Positions 6,252 through 12,632 of a stretch of 12,632 nt of DNA are shown in pieces. Within the stretch, counting starts at the first letter, position 1. Each line of letters starts with the position of its first letter. A model generated the notes under the pieces. That model was not told where the DNA came from. It saw only the letters and a list, made by a program, of their open reading frames with translations, and did not search any database. Source of the DNA: Nitrososphaerales archaeon TH703 (GTDB taxonomy: Archaea; Thermoproteota; Nitrososphaeria; Nitrososphaerales; Nitrososphaeraceae); NCBI GenBank assembly GCA_014523525.1, contig JAATVL010000192.1:1-12632 (forward strand), written 5' to 3'. The position numbers were made by a program, and so were the translations under genes.

Positions 6252-6851
6252 TTGCTTAATAGGTTTAGAGAAAAATTAGTTCCCATTACAACGCTAATAG
6301 GAAATAATTTCGGTTCACTTGGTTTATCACCAACGTTTTGGAGTATGATTGCATTTGCATTCGCGATATTATCAAGCATTTTCTTTGGTCTTTCAAATTT
6401 TTTAAGTGAACAGGGTATAGTGTTTCCCTCTCAAATATTTGCAAGTATTATGCTTCTTATTTCGGGCTTCTTTGACATTGTGGATGGAAGTGTAGCCCGA
6501 GTATCTAAGAGATCTACCTCCAGAGGTGCGTTTCTGGATTCTAATTTTGATAAAATTTCTGAAGCTCTAATTTTTATAGGAATAGCAATTGGCGGCCTAT
6601 CAAGTCCTATTTTAGCAATGATTGCTCTGTCAACGTCTATTCTCGTTAGCTATATTAGAGCAAGAGCAGAATCATTGGGTATAGAGCTTAAAGGTGTAGG
6701 AATAGGAGAAAGAGCTGAAAGGTTGCTAATCTTATCAATATGCGGTCTTATTCCAATTTCAGGATCGATTCAGTGGGGAATTATAATTATTATTATACTC
6801 TCAAGCTTTTCCTTTATTCAAAGATTTTGGTTTGTTCTAAAGAGGATATAA
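6252..6851 (+). CDS. CDP-alcohol phosphatidyltransferase, archaetidylinositol phosphate synthase-like
   Basis: Integral membrane enzyme that attaches an alcohol head group to CDP-archaeol during polar ether-lipid synthesis. It carries the full motif D75-x2-D78-G79-x2-A82-R83-x8-G92-x3-D96-x3-D100, whose four Asp bind the metals and CDP. Hydrophobic segments lie at about 30-48, 57-77, 104-125, 120-135, 158-170 and 175-190. The start MLNRFREKL and the segment YIRARAESLGIELKGVGIGERAERLLIL (134-161) resemble archaeal archaetidylinositol-phosphate synthases, so inositol phosphate is the best guess for the second substrate, but the subfamily is assigned from memory of these blocks. TTG at 6252 is the only start that keeps the conserved N-terminus. 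It converges on eS26 with nine bases between the stops. Confidence 0.9.
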   Translation: MLNRFREKLVPITTLIGNNFGSLGLSPTFWSMIAFAFAILSSIFFGLSNFLSEQGIVFPSQIFASIMLLISGFFDIVDGSVARVSKRSTSRGAFLDSNFDKISEALIFIGIAIGGLSSPILAMIALSTSILVSYIRARAESLGIELKGVGIGERAERLLILSICGLIPISGSIQWGIIIIIILSSFSFIQRFWFVLKRI

Positions 6852-6860
6852 CGCTATATT

Positions 6861-7148
6861 TTATCCAAGTCTTCCTGTCCTTCTGCGTTCCATTTCTGAT
6901 CTTACTTTTACTATTCCTCTATGTACAGCGCAAGAAACACAGTAAAATTTGACATCCATTGAAGGTGCAATATATGCTCCTTGAGCTCTTAATTCCTTTG
7001 CCAAAGTGGGTTCTACTAATGTAATTCTACCAGTAATTTTTTTTGCCTTATCCCTAGGAACCATAGCTCCGCACTGACTACAATGAACTGTTCCTGAGCT
7101 TCCTTTCCCACCTTTCGTGCGTCCTCTGCTTGTCCTTTTCTTTGGCAT
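6861..7148 (-). CDS. rps26e: Small-subunit ribosomal protein eS26
   Basis: Archaeal/eukaryal-specific small-subunit protein that binds near the 3' end of 16S rRNA at the mRNA exit. The 95 aa begin MPKKRTSRGR, the standard family start. An upstream in-frame ATG at 7211 is rejected because a TATA box lies 24-27 nt before 7151/7148. The zinc site is C23-x2-C26 and C70-x2-C73 (FYCVSCAVHRGIVKVRS), and the basic ends fit rRNA binding. eS26 occurs in Crenarchaeota/Thaumarchaeota and eukaryotes but is missing from many euryarchaea, supporting the placement. It is transcribed alone from the divergent region shared with the PfkB-family kinase. Confidence 0.96.
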   Translation of the reverse strand: MPKKRTSRGRTKGGKGSSGTVHCSQCGAMVPRDKAKKITGRITLVEPTLAKELRAQGAYIAPSMDVKFYCVSCAVHRGIVKVRSEMERRRTGRLG

Positions 7149-7171
7149 CATACAAATACAATATGTTAATC

Positions 7172-7178
7172 TTTTAAA
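7172..7178 (-). promoter_or_regulatory. TATA box for eS26
   Basis: TTTAAAA on the minus strand, preceded by a purine-rich BRE-like GAAGA, centred 27 nt upstream of the ATG at 7148. It supports a leaderless mRNA and the short start. Confidence 0.6.
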
Positions 7179-7240
7179 TCTTCTGATGCTACCCAAGTCA
7201 ACATTTATCAAAGCAATAGAATTAATGATGGTATTCCACG

Positions 7241-8152
7241 ATGAAGGTCGCTATACTGTCTAATCTGGTCGTAGACAAGATTGTTTCCAGAGATACGAAG
7301 TCAAGTCAAAGCTTAGGTGGACCCGCAGCTTATTGTGGTATAACTGCAAGTAAATTTGGTTTTGACACGACGCTCTTTACTCATTTTGGAAAAGATCTTG
7401 ATACCAAGTATCTTGAATATCTAAAAAAGCAGGGAATTTCTTTCAATGTCACTAATTCTCTAGATCTGCCAACGACGAGATTCATTTTAAGGAACTTTGA
7501 AAATGATCGCGAATTAATCCTCGAGTCAAAATGTAGTGCATTAGATATCGAAGAAATGAAATCAGCGAAATCAGATTGCTGGATAATAAGTCCAGTTTTT
7601 GATGAAGTGTCTCTTGATATATTACAATATCTTGCATCATCAAGAGAAAAAAATCAGTTTATTATACTGGACCCACAGGGTTATACAAGATCTGTTGATT
7701 CCGCTGGAAGAATATCAATAAGAAGTAATATCGATATACCCATCAATAATGTAAATGGAATAAAACTAAACAGTAAAGAAATAACCTGCTTTACAAATGG
7801 TCTTCAGGGTATAGATGGGATGAAAAAAATTCATACCAAGTATAAAATAGATTATGTATTATACACAGAGGATCAGAATATCCATCTTCTTGAAAGGGAT
7901 AGACGGTATTGGTTAAAATTACCCAAGATTGATACTCCTGACTCAACAGGATTAGGAGATATCATAGCTTCATCATTTGCGTGCACTATTGTAAAAGAAA
8001 AAGATTCCGTATGGGCATTTTGTTTTGCAGCGGGAGCTCTAACGGCGGCACTCCAAACAAAAGAAGTTGGAATTAAAAAAATACCCTCCAGAACGGCAAT
8101 AGAAGAAAATGCTTCATATTATTACAATATAATGAATTATGAAATTCTTTAG
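7241..8152 (+). CDS. PfkB/ribokinase-family carbohydrate (or nucleoside) kinase
   Basis: ATP-dependent small-molecule kinase of the ribokinase superfamily. The 303 aa are full length. N-terminal signature: residues 25-38 (LGGPAAYCGITASK, the GG substrate-lid turn) and 43-50 (TTLFTHFG). The C-terminal signature 231-246 reads DTPDSTGLGDIIASSF; it holds Asp240, the catalytic base, with GLGD where GAGD is most common. Residues 140-145 (FIILDP) match the strand before the nucleotide-binding half. Sugar, nucleoside or inositol cannot be told apart from the sequence. The gene lies 92 bases from divergent eS26 and 54 bases before the NAD-kinase-like gene on the same strand; the latter has its own TATA box. 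Confidence 0.9.
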   Translation: MKVAILSNLVVDKIVSRDTKSSQSLGGPAAYCGITASKFGFDTTLFTHFGKDLDTKYLEYLKKQGISFNVTNSLDLPTTRFILRNFENDRELILESKCSALDIEEMKSAKSDCWIISPVFDEVSLDILQYLASSREKNQFIILDPQGYTRSVDSAGRISIRSNIDIPINNVNGIKLNSKEITCFTNGLQGIDGMKKIHTKYKIDYVLYTEDQNIHLLERDRRYWLKLPKIDTPDSTGLGDIIASSFACTIVKEKDSVWAFCFAAGALTAALQTKEVGIKKIPSRTAIEENASYYYNIMNYEIL

Positions 8153-8169
8153 CAAAATCATAAATCACG

Positions 8170-8177
8170 TTTAAATT
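8170..8177 (+). promoter_or_regulatory. TATA box for the NAD-kinase-like gene
   Basis: TTTAAATT centred about 33 nt before the ATG at 8207, giving a predicted leader of only a few nucleotides. It suggests independent transcription from the kinase gene upstream. Confidence 0.45.
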
Positions 8178-8206
8178 TGAGTATCTGTTGACTTTTAATA
8201 ATTAAA

Positions 8207-9214
8207 ATGAAAGTGGCTATCTCAAGTCTAAGCTTCAGGGATGATAGTCTAATAAGCAAAATCAAGAAAATTCTAGACGATGAAAATATCGATTCAGAGA
8301 TAATAAAAAGATCCGATAAAGTGATGAATTCAAATGTGGATATTGTAATTACTGCTGGGGGAGATCGAGCTATACTTGATTATTCGCATTATGTTAAAGA
8401 TTTCTCTGTCCCCGTACTTGGAATATATGAATCAGATTCAACCGGTTTCTTAGGTCAAATTGATGTCAGTGATTTAAAAAAATCTATAGGTAGAATAAAA
8501 AAAGGCGATTACGAAATAGATAATGTATGCAGACTTTCAGTTAATGTAGATGGTAAAGAAGTTGAACCGGTACTAAATGATATTTCTCTCTTTCCAAGAA
8601 AAAGTGCAACCCTAATGGAATACATATTGAAAATTAATGGCAATGATATCTGGCATGATAACAGTGATGGAGTTATCATTTCGACTCCAATTGGATCGAC
8701 TGCCTATTGTATGTCCGCAGGAGGCCCAATGGTTTTGCAAAGGTCGCAGGTATTTGTCATTGTTCCAGTTAATTCTATGGACAATACTCGCAGACCTCTT
8801 ATAGTCCCCAATACCGATAGATTGGAAATTGAAGATATACTCAGCAGGTATCTGTGTGAAGTAATCCTGGATGGAGGAAAAAGGGTAGCTGTCAGAAAAA
8901 ACATTGTATGTGAAAAACATGAATTCCCAGCAAAATTTGTGAGATTGATTAAGGATTCTCCTATGGATATTATTGCTAAAAAGGTAAAGCTGGCAGGAGA
9001 TTTACTCGACATGCCGCCAAGTGCCAAATTGATTTTAAAAACACTTGAATACGAAGGTGAATTGAGTCAAAAGGATCTGAGCAAGAGAACGATGCTTCCA
9101 GAGAGAACTATAAGATTATCATTGAGCCATCTTATCCAGCGCGGATATGTTAGGAAAAAGACCTCCTTACGTGATGCCAGACAAAAAACATATGAGTTAA
9201 ACCTAAAGCTCTGA
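8207..9214 (+). CDS. nadK: NAD kinase-like protein with C-terminal winged-helix domain
   Basis: NAD kinase phosphorylates NAD to NADP. Residues 1-262 follow that fold: 47-57 (VITAGGDRAIL, the diphosphate loop), 70-84 (VLGIYESDSTGFLGQ), 124-127 (NDIS, the NE/D motif), 154-175 (DGVIISTPIGSTAYCMSAGGPM, a near-perfect family block) and 186-201 (VPVNSMDNTRRPLIVP). The conserved GGDGT is GGDRA here: Arg54 replaces the Gly that lets the phosphates approach, so catalysis is uncertain. Residues about 268-335 add a winged helix (SAKLILKTLEYEGELSQKDLSKRT...RTIRLSLSHLIQRGYVRKK), which ordinary NAD kinases lack. The whole could be a bifunctional enzyme/regulator or a nucleotide-sensing transcription factor. 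It ends one base from the stop of convergent pyrG. Confidence 0.87.
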   Translation: MKVAISSLSFRDDSLISKIKKILDDENIDSEIIKRSDKVMNSNVDIVITAGGDRAILDYSHYVKDFSVPVLGIYESDSTGFLGQIDVSDLKKSIGRIKKGDYEIDNVCRLSVNVDGKEVEPVLNDISLFPRKSATLMEYILKINGNDIWHDNSDGVIISTPIGSTAYCMSAGGPMVLQRSQVFVIVPVNSMDNTRRPLIVPNTDRLEIEDILSRYLCEVILDGGKRVAVRKNIVCEKHEFPAKFVRLIKDSPMDIIAKKVKLAGDLLDMPPSAKLILKTLEYEGELSQKDLSKRTMLPERTIRLSLSHLIQRGYVRKKTSLRDARQKTYELNLKL

Positions 9215-9215
9215 C

Positions 9216-10838
9216 TTAGGCGCAAGATGTTATAAACGCCTTAAAAGCTTCTTCTGGTCTACCTGGTATACTGTTAAATTCAGAGTGATACTGGACGGCA
9301 AAAAAGAACTTGTTTGAAGGAATTTCAAGAATTTCAATTCTTCTACCCAAATCGGAATGACCTGATAATACCATTCCTTTTTTTTCCATAATTTGTCGGT
9401 AGTCCTGATTAAATTCATATCTATGTCTATGTCTTCGTTGGATTTTATTATTCTGGTATATTTTGTCGGCCAATGTCCTGGGTACTATTGTTATATCATG
9501 TTTTCCCAATCTCATTGAACCGCCAAGGTTAAGAGCATGTTCCTGTTCTGGCATGAATTTTACCAATGAGTTATCGTCATCGGGGTTAAATTCCTGGGAA
9601 CTAGCATCAGTTATGGCGCATTGATTTCTTGCAAATTCAATTAAAGATAATTGAAATCCGAAACAAATTCCTAAGAATGGTATATTCTTCTCCCTGACAA
9701 AGTTAATTGAATTTATAATTCCTTCACTTCCCCTAGTTCCAAATCCGCCTGGGACAAGTATTCCATCAAACTTGTTCAAAACTTTCACCTCATCCTTACT
9801 ACCATTTTCAAATTTTTCAGAATCAATCCATTCAACATTTAATTTTCTCCCCAATTTCGCAGATGAATGAAGTAACGCTTGGTAAACGCTGATATAACTA
9901 TCCGGTAAATTTACATATTTACCAACAATTCCTATGTTGACATTTCCTGAAAAATTAAAGAAAGAATCTGTTATTTTTTCCCACTCAGTCCATCTTATTT
10001 TACGGTTTTTCAGTTCAAGCTTGTCCGAGATAACATCAATTATTCCCTGATCTTTTAATATTTCTGGGACATCATAAATCGAAGAACAATCATGACATGA
10101 TATAACACATTGCTCTTTGATGCTGGCAAACATTGAAATTTTGTGTCTTGCTTCTTTATTCAATGGTTTTTGGCATCTGACCGCTAGGATGTAGGGATGA
10201 ATTCCAATCCTTCGGAGTTCCTGAACACTATGTTGTGTGGGTTTGGTTTTTTGTTCCCCAACCACATCCAAAATTGGAGCTAAGGTCACATGTATAAATA
10301 GTGTTTCTGAATCACCTTCTTCTAACTCCATTTGTCTGAATGATTCTAAAAATGGCAGACTCTCTATGTCACCAACTGTACCACCACATTCAACAACTAA
10401 AACATCATAGTCTTTAGCAATGTTCTTCAAACTCTTCTTTATTACGTCAGTCACGTGAGGAATTATCTGAACACATTGGCCCAAATACTTGCCTTCTCTT
10501 TCGGCCTTTATTACATCAGAATAGATCCTTCCAGTAGTAATATTATGCCATTTTGTCATAGGACTGTTAAGAAATCTCTCATAATTTCCCATATCCATAT
10601 CACACTCCCCGCCATCGTCTGTAACAAAGACCTCCCCATGTGCCGTAGGGTTCATCGTTCCTGCATCGTAATTTACATACGGATCAATTTTCGTACAGGT
10701 TACCTTTAAACCAGTTAGCTGCAATAGCTTTGCTACCGAGGAAGCAACTATTCCTTTTCCAAGACCTGACATTACTCCTCCAGTAATAAAAATGAATTTT
10801 GGAAATTTGTTACTGGGTTTAATATATTTATACCGCAC
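9216..10838 (-). CDS. pyrG: CTP synthase
   Basis: Makes CTP from UTP, ATP and glutamine (ammonia) in the cytosol. The 540 aa are full length. Synthase domain: P-loop 20-29 (GGVMSGLGKG), 67-78 (HGEVFVTDDGGE), 100-110 (ITTGRIYSDVI), 124-130 (QIIPHVT) and 150-161 (ECGGTVGDIESL). Glutaminase domain: 362-370 (VPGGFGTRG), nucleophile Cys392 in GICFGFQ, and His518/Glu520 in QYHSEF, where HSE replaces the usual HPE but the triad is intact. The start is GTG at 10838, the only in-frame start before the P-loop, 25 nt after a TATA box. It adds about 12 residues before the usual MKYIFVTGG. An out-of-frame ATG at 10840 overlaps it. Codons 101-110 are the 30-bp repeat found again at 4729-4758. Confidence 0.97.
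   Translation of the reverse strand: MRYKYIKPSNKFPKFIFITGGVMSGLGKGIVASSVAKLLQLTGLKVTCTKIDPYVNYDAGTMNPTAHGEVFVTDDGGECDMDMGNYERFLNSPMTKWHNITTGRIYSDVIKAEREGKYLGQCVQIIPHVTDVIKKSLKNIAKDYDVLVVECGGTVGDIESLPFLESFRQMELEEGDSETLFIHVTLAPILDVVGEQKTKPTQHSVQELRRIGIHPYILAVRCQKPLNKEARHKISMFASIKEQCVISCHDCSSIYDVPEILKDQGIIDVISDKLELKNRKIRWTEWEKITDSFFNFSGNVNIGIVGKYVNLPDSYISVYQALLHSSAKLGRKLNVEWIDSEKFENGSKDEVKVLNKFDGILVPGGFGTRGSEGIINSINFVREKNIPFLGICFGFQLSLIEFARNQCAITDASSQEFNPDDDNSLVKFMPEQEHALNLGGSMRLGKHDITIVPRTLADKIYQNNKIQRRHRHRYEFNQDYRQIMEKKGMVLSGHSDLGRRIEILEIPSNKFFFAVQYHSEFNSIPGRPEEAFKAFITSCA
10509..10538 (+). repeat. 30-bp perfect direct repeat, pyrG copy
   Basis: On the minus strand it encodes pyrG codons 101-110 (TTGRIYSDVI), a strongly conserved CTP synthase motif, so this is the ancestral copy. 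It is identical to 4729-4758, 5780 bp away. Confidence 0.97.
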
Positions 10839-10859
10839 ATTAGACTTTGTATTCTCACC

Positions 10860-10867
10860 TTTTTAAT
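10860..10867 (-). promoter_or_regulatory. TATA box for pyrG
   Basis: ATTAAAAA on the minus strand, centred 25 nt before the GTG start. It is followed by AGGTGA, which resembles a Shine-Dalgarno sequence but is 16 nt from the start and probably upstream of the transcript start. Confidence 0.45.
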
Positions 10868-10897
10868 CGTTTTCAGACTATTTCACAATTTGACAAG

Positions 10898-10913
10898 GTT
10901 AATGGAAATTAAC
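10898..10913. promoter_or_regulatory. 6-4-6 inverted repeat upstream of pyrG
   Basis: GTTAAT-GGAA-ATTAAC is a perfect dyad lying 30 bases beyond the pyrG TATA box and downstream of the winged-helix gene. It could be an operator or a weak hairpin with a GNRA-like loop at the end of the orc1 operon transcript. Confidence 0.3.
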
Positions 10914-10931
10914 GAATAAAATGTCAACAAC

Positions 10932-10944
10932 ATCATAATATGAT
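10932..10944. promoter_or_regulatory. 13-bp palindrome between pyrG and the winged-helix gene
   Basis: ATCATA-A-TATGAT is a perfect 6-1-6 dyad 19 bases after the 10-16 dyad. Its size suits a dimeric winged-helix regulator, but AT-rich palindromes of this length can arise by chance. Confidence 0.25.
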
Positions 10945-10974
10945 ATTCTTACTTCTTACATGACTAAAACTATC

Positions 10975-11265
10975 TCAAGGTTGTCCAATATAACCTACAT
11001 TAGCAAAAAAACTAAGGATTGCATTCACATATTCATTATCTCTGTTAAGATGGTACATTGTATTTGCCATTCGTTTTTCCTTGATCCAATCAATACTGAG
11101 TAGGTCTTTTAAATTTCGTTTGATATCTTCCCTTTTTAATCCTGTTCTTTTATGGAGGACATAAATGGTTACCATTTTATTTTCTTCAGCCAATGCTTTA
11201 ATTATCTTGATTTTGCCTATCGTTCCAATTCCATTTTCTATAATGGTCTTGCTATCAAAATCCAT
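10975..11265 (-). CDS. Small winged-helix DNA-binding protein, second gene of the orc1 operon
   Basis: A 96-aa protein made almost wholly of one winged-helix domain: helix 1 around 15-27 (IGKIKIIKALAEEN), helices 2-3 around 31-55 (MVTIYVLHKRTGLKREDIKRNLKDLLS) and the wing/beta-hairpin 58-73 (DWIKEKRMANTMYHL). A C-terminal helix (EYVNAILSFFANVGY) could mediate dimerisation. There are no ligand-binding or metal residues. Its ATG follows the TAA of Orc1/Cdc6 with no base between, so the two are almost certainly cotranscribed and perhaps translationally coupled. This suggests a role with Orc1/Cdc6 at the origin or in repressing the operon, but it is unproven; I cannot place it in a named family. 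Confidence 0.85.
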   Translation of the reverse strand: MDFDSKTIIENGIGTIGKIKIIKALAEENKMVTIYVLHKRTGLKREDIKRNLKDLLSIDWIKEKRMANTMYHLNRDNEYVNAILSFFANVGYIGQP

Positions 11266-12423
11266 TTATTTTTTATTTATTTGTTGTTCTAATAAAGGTT
11301 CTAATTCAACCAATGATGTTATGTTCATTCCAATTTCCTTTAACGATTTCATTTCGATTATTTTTCTATCAAGAAGATCGTTCATGTAGTCCTCAAATTC
11401 AAATTTTTTTATCTTATGTTCATCTGCCAGTTCAAGTGCGTAGTTCCTAATTTCCTTGAGTTCAATGTATTGCTTTTTTCTTTTATTTTGCGCTTTTACA
11501 ATGGCCATCAGTGTGACTAGATGACTCTTGGGAAGTTCTTTTAAATCCTCCATTGTAATCGACGGTTTATTGTAACCATGTACTTTGCGAATTTGGTCTA
11601 GTGTGATTCGATCGCTTCCGTTTGCTTCTGCTAGATTGCCTGCATACAAGAGCAGGTCCAAAGCATACCTAACATCCCCTCCTACATGTGAAGATGTGGT
11701 TATAAGTGATACTTCATCTATTATATCAGTACCGACAACATTAGCCTTGAATGACTCTGAAGATCTTGTAATGAGAATGTCACTTATTTGTTCTATAGAA
11801 TAAGGCAGAAATACTATTGGTAGTCTACCTAAAGTACTTAATTCTGAACTGTCAATTTTATCATGAAAATCGGTGCTTCTTGCTATGAAGATAACACCTA
11901 TAACATTACAGTGCTTTGATAAATCAAATTCATTAAGGCGTGTGAAATCATAAATTATGCCACTATCTTTGTTTGACCTTAACAAAAACTCTATTTCATC
12001 CAAAATAATCAAAGTGTATAATTTGTTCTCATACAAGTATGAAAGAAGATATCTTAACATCTCTTCGGCGCTAAGGCCTTGCGATGGAAGTTCTGGAGCT
12101 ATTTTTTCCAGAAGGAATCTATAAACGGCGTATTTATTGCCCCCGTGTAGTTTTAGATTTATATATGCAACTTTAAGTGTTAATCCAGATTTTTTAAATT
12201 CACTTTCCAGTGTGTTTGAAAATTTTAATATCGTAGATGTCTTTCCAATTCCTGACCTTCCTACTATTTGTGGAGTCGAAAATAAGAATTCATCGGGTTT
12301 GATGTATGAGTCTTTAAACATCGTTACAAGCAACGACATCTCTTCCTCCCTATGGTGAAGCTCATCAGGTATATATCTTGGCGATAATTTAGATCTATCA
12401 AGGAATATCTTACTATCTGACAA
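11266..12423 (-). CDS. cdc6: Orc1/Cdc6-family replication initiator (AAA+ ATPase), divergent
   Basis: Origin-binding initiator that in archaea recognises origin repeats and loads MCM. The 385 aa are family length. Start is TTG at 12423; an in-frame TGA lies two codons upstream and the next Met is residue 29. Walker A is G55-RSGIGK-T62, Walker B is ILDEIE (140-145), sensor 2 is GGDVR252YALDLL, and the C-terminal winged helix spans about 295-385. Two usual elements look changed. The ISN segment with sensor-1 Asn reads IFIAR (178-182). The LDxRVKSSLG motif with the arginine finger reads IDSSELSTLG (190-199), with Ser at the Arg position. ATP may be bound but hydrolysis looks impaired, or this is a paralogue specialised in DNA binding. 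It heads a two-gene operon. Confidence 0.9.
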   Translation of the reverse strand: MSDSKIFLDRSKLSPRYIPDELHHREEEMSLLVTMFKDSYIKPDEFLFSTPQIVGRSGIGKTSTILKFSNTLESEFKKSGLTLKVAYINLKLHGGNKYAVYRFLLEKIAPELPSQGLSAEEMLRYLLSYLYENKLYTLIILDEIEFLLRSNKDSGIIYDFTRLNEFDLSKHCNVIGVIFIARSTDFHDKIDSSELSTLGRLPIVFLPYSIEQISDILITRSSESFKANVVGTDIIDEVSLITTSSHVGGDVRYALDLLLYAGNLAEANGSDRITLDQIRKVHGYNKPSITMEDLKELPKSHLVTLMAIVKAQNKRKKQYIELKEIRNYALELADEHKIKKFEFEDYMNDLLDRKIIEMKSLKEIGMNITSLVELEPLLEQQINKK

Positions 12424-12632
12424 TTCTCAAGTAAACTGATAGAATGATCATAATATATTTATTAATTAATTATTTATTTTGTGCTCATTCCATAATGAAT
12501 CATCTTTTCCATTATTGACTTATGATCGAGATATCTTTTCACCGGTTTAATATCTCCTAAATAGACCAGATAAATTTCCATCTGATGATTTAGTAATATA
12601 GTTATATCATGAAGTATATACCACGTTTATTA
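12424..12632. other. AT-rich noncoding region upstream of orc1/cdc6, candidate replication origin
   Basis: No convincing gene on either strand. 12450-12480 is a 31-bp stretch of A and T only, suited to be a DNA-unwinding element, and it also supplies a TATA-like AAATATATT (12452-12460) about 33 nt before the TTG start. TTCCAT occurs three times nearby (in TTCCATAATGA, TTCCATTATTGA and TTCCATCTGATGA, between about 12488 and 12590), a possible initiator-repeat motif. Archaeal origins are often next to orc1/cdc6. The region continues past the window edge. Confidence 0.4.

Noticed and set aside
6740..6952. Plus-strand 70-codon frame across the phosphatidyltransferase/eS26 junction
   Set aside because: Overlaps two conserved genes in other frames; its hydrophobic look comes from AT-rich membrane-gene codons.
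8612..9027. Minus-strand open frames opposite the NAD-kinase-like gene
   Set aside because: Low-complexity shadow frames without motifs, opposite a recognised gene.
4729..10538. The 30-bp direct repeats as ends (att sites) of an integrated element
   Set aside because: The 5.8 kb between them holds aIF2-beta, eS26, lipid synthesis and most of pyrG, with no integrase or foreign gene; deletion would remove essential genes.
10455..10709. Plus-strand open frame inside pyrG
   Set aside because: Shadow of the conserved CTP synthase frame; no family features.

Overview
The window looks like chromosome of a low-GC (roughly one third G+C by eye) ammonia-oxidising-type archaeon of the Thaumarchaeota/Nitrososphaerota. 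The grounds are an archaeal/eukaryal information-processing set (Orc1/Cdc6, eS26, aIF2-beta), a CDP-alcohol phosphatidyltransferase of the archaetidylinositol-phosphate type, a Sulfolobus-like Zfx ferredoxin, a serine tRNA interrupted by two archaeal-type introns, and TATA boxes about 24-27 nt upstream of start codons, which fits leaderless transcripts. No transposase, phage gene or CRISPR array is visible; most genes are housekeeping.

Layout. 1-2042 is read leftward: a class II HMG-CoA reductase running off the left edge, a membrane-anchored PQQ-type sugar dehydrogenase homologue that lacks the family histidine, and tRNA-Ser(UGA) with introns in the D-loop and anticodon loop. 2170-6851 is read rightward: a DegT-family sugar aminotransferase, a dicluster ferredoxin, an unrecognised 193-200 aa protein, aIF2-beta, a secreted metzincin-type protease and the phosphatidyltransferase, the last converging on ribosomal protein eS26 (minus). 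A divergent promoter region follows, then a PfkB-family kinase and an NAD-kinase-like protein fused to a winged helix (both plus). The latter converges with a 1-base gap on CTP synthase (minus). The right end holds a two-gene minus-strand operon, Orc1/Cdc6 followed directly by a small winged-helix protein, with an AT-rich upstream region that may be a replication origin.

The most unusual feature is a perfect 30-bp direct repeat. One copy (10509-10538) lies inside pyrG and encodes the conserved TTGRIYSDVI motif. The other (4729-4758) lies in the intergenic region in front of aIF2-beta. The intergenic copy sits in a 19-codon minus-strand mini-ORF whose flanks still align weakly with pyrG in the same reading frame. 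A rightward transcript through it would be perfectly complementary to 30 nt of pyrG mRNA, so an antisense link between CTP synthesis and the aIF2-beta locus is possible but unproven. Other points to check are the degenerate active-site residues in the sugar dehydrogenase, the NAD kinase, the ferredoxin zinc site and Orc1/Cdc6.
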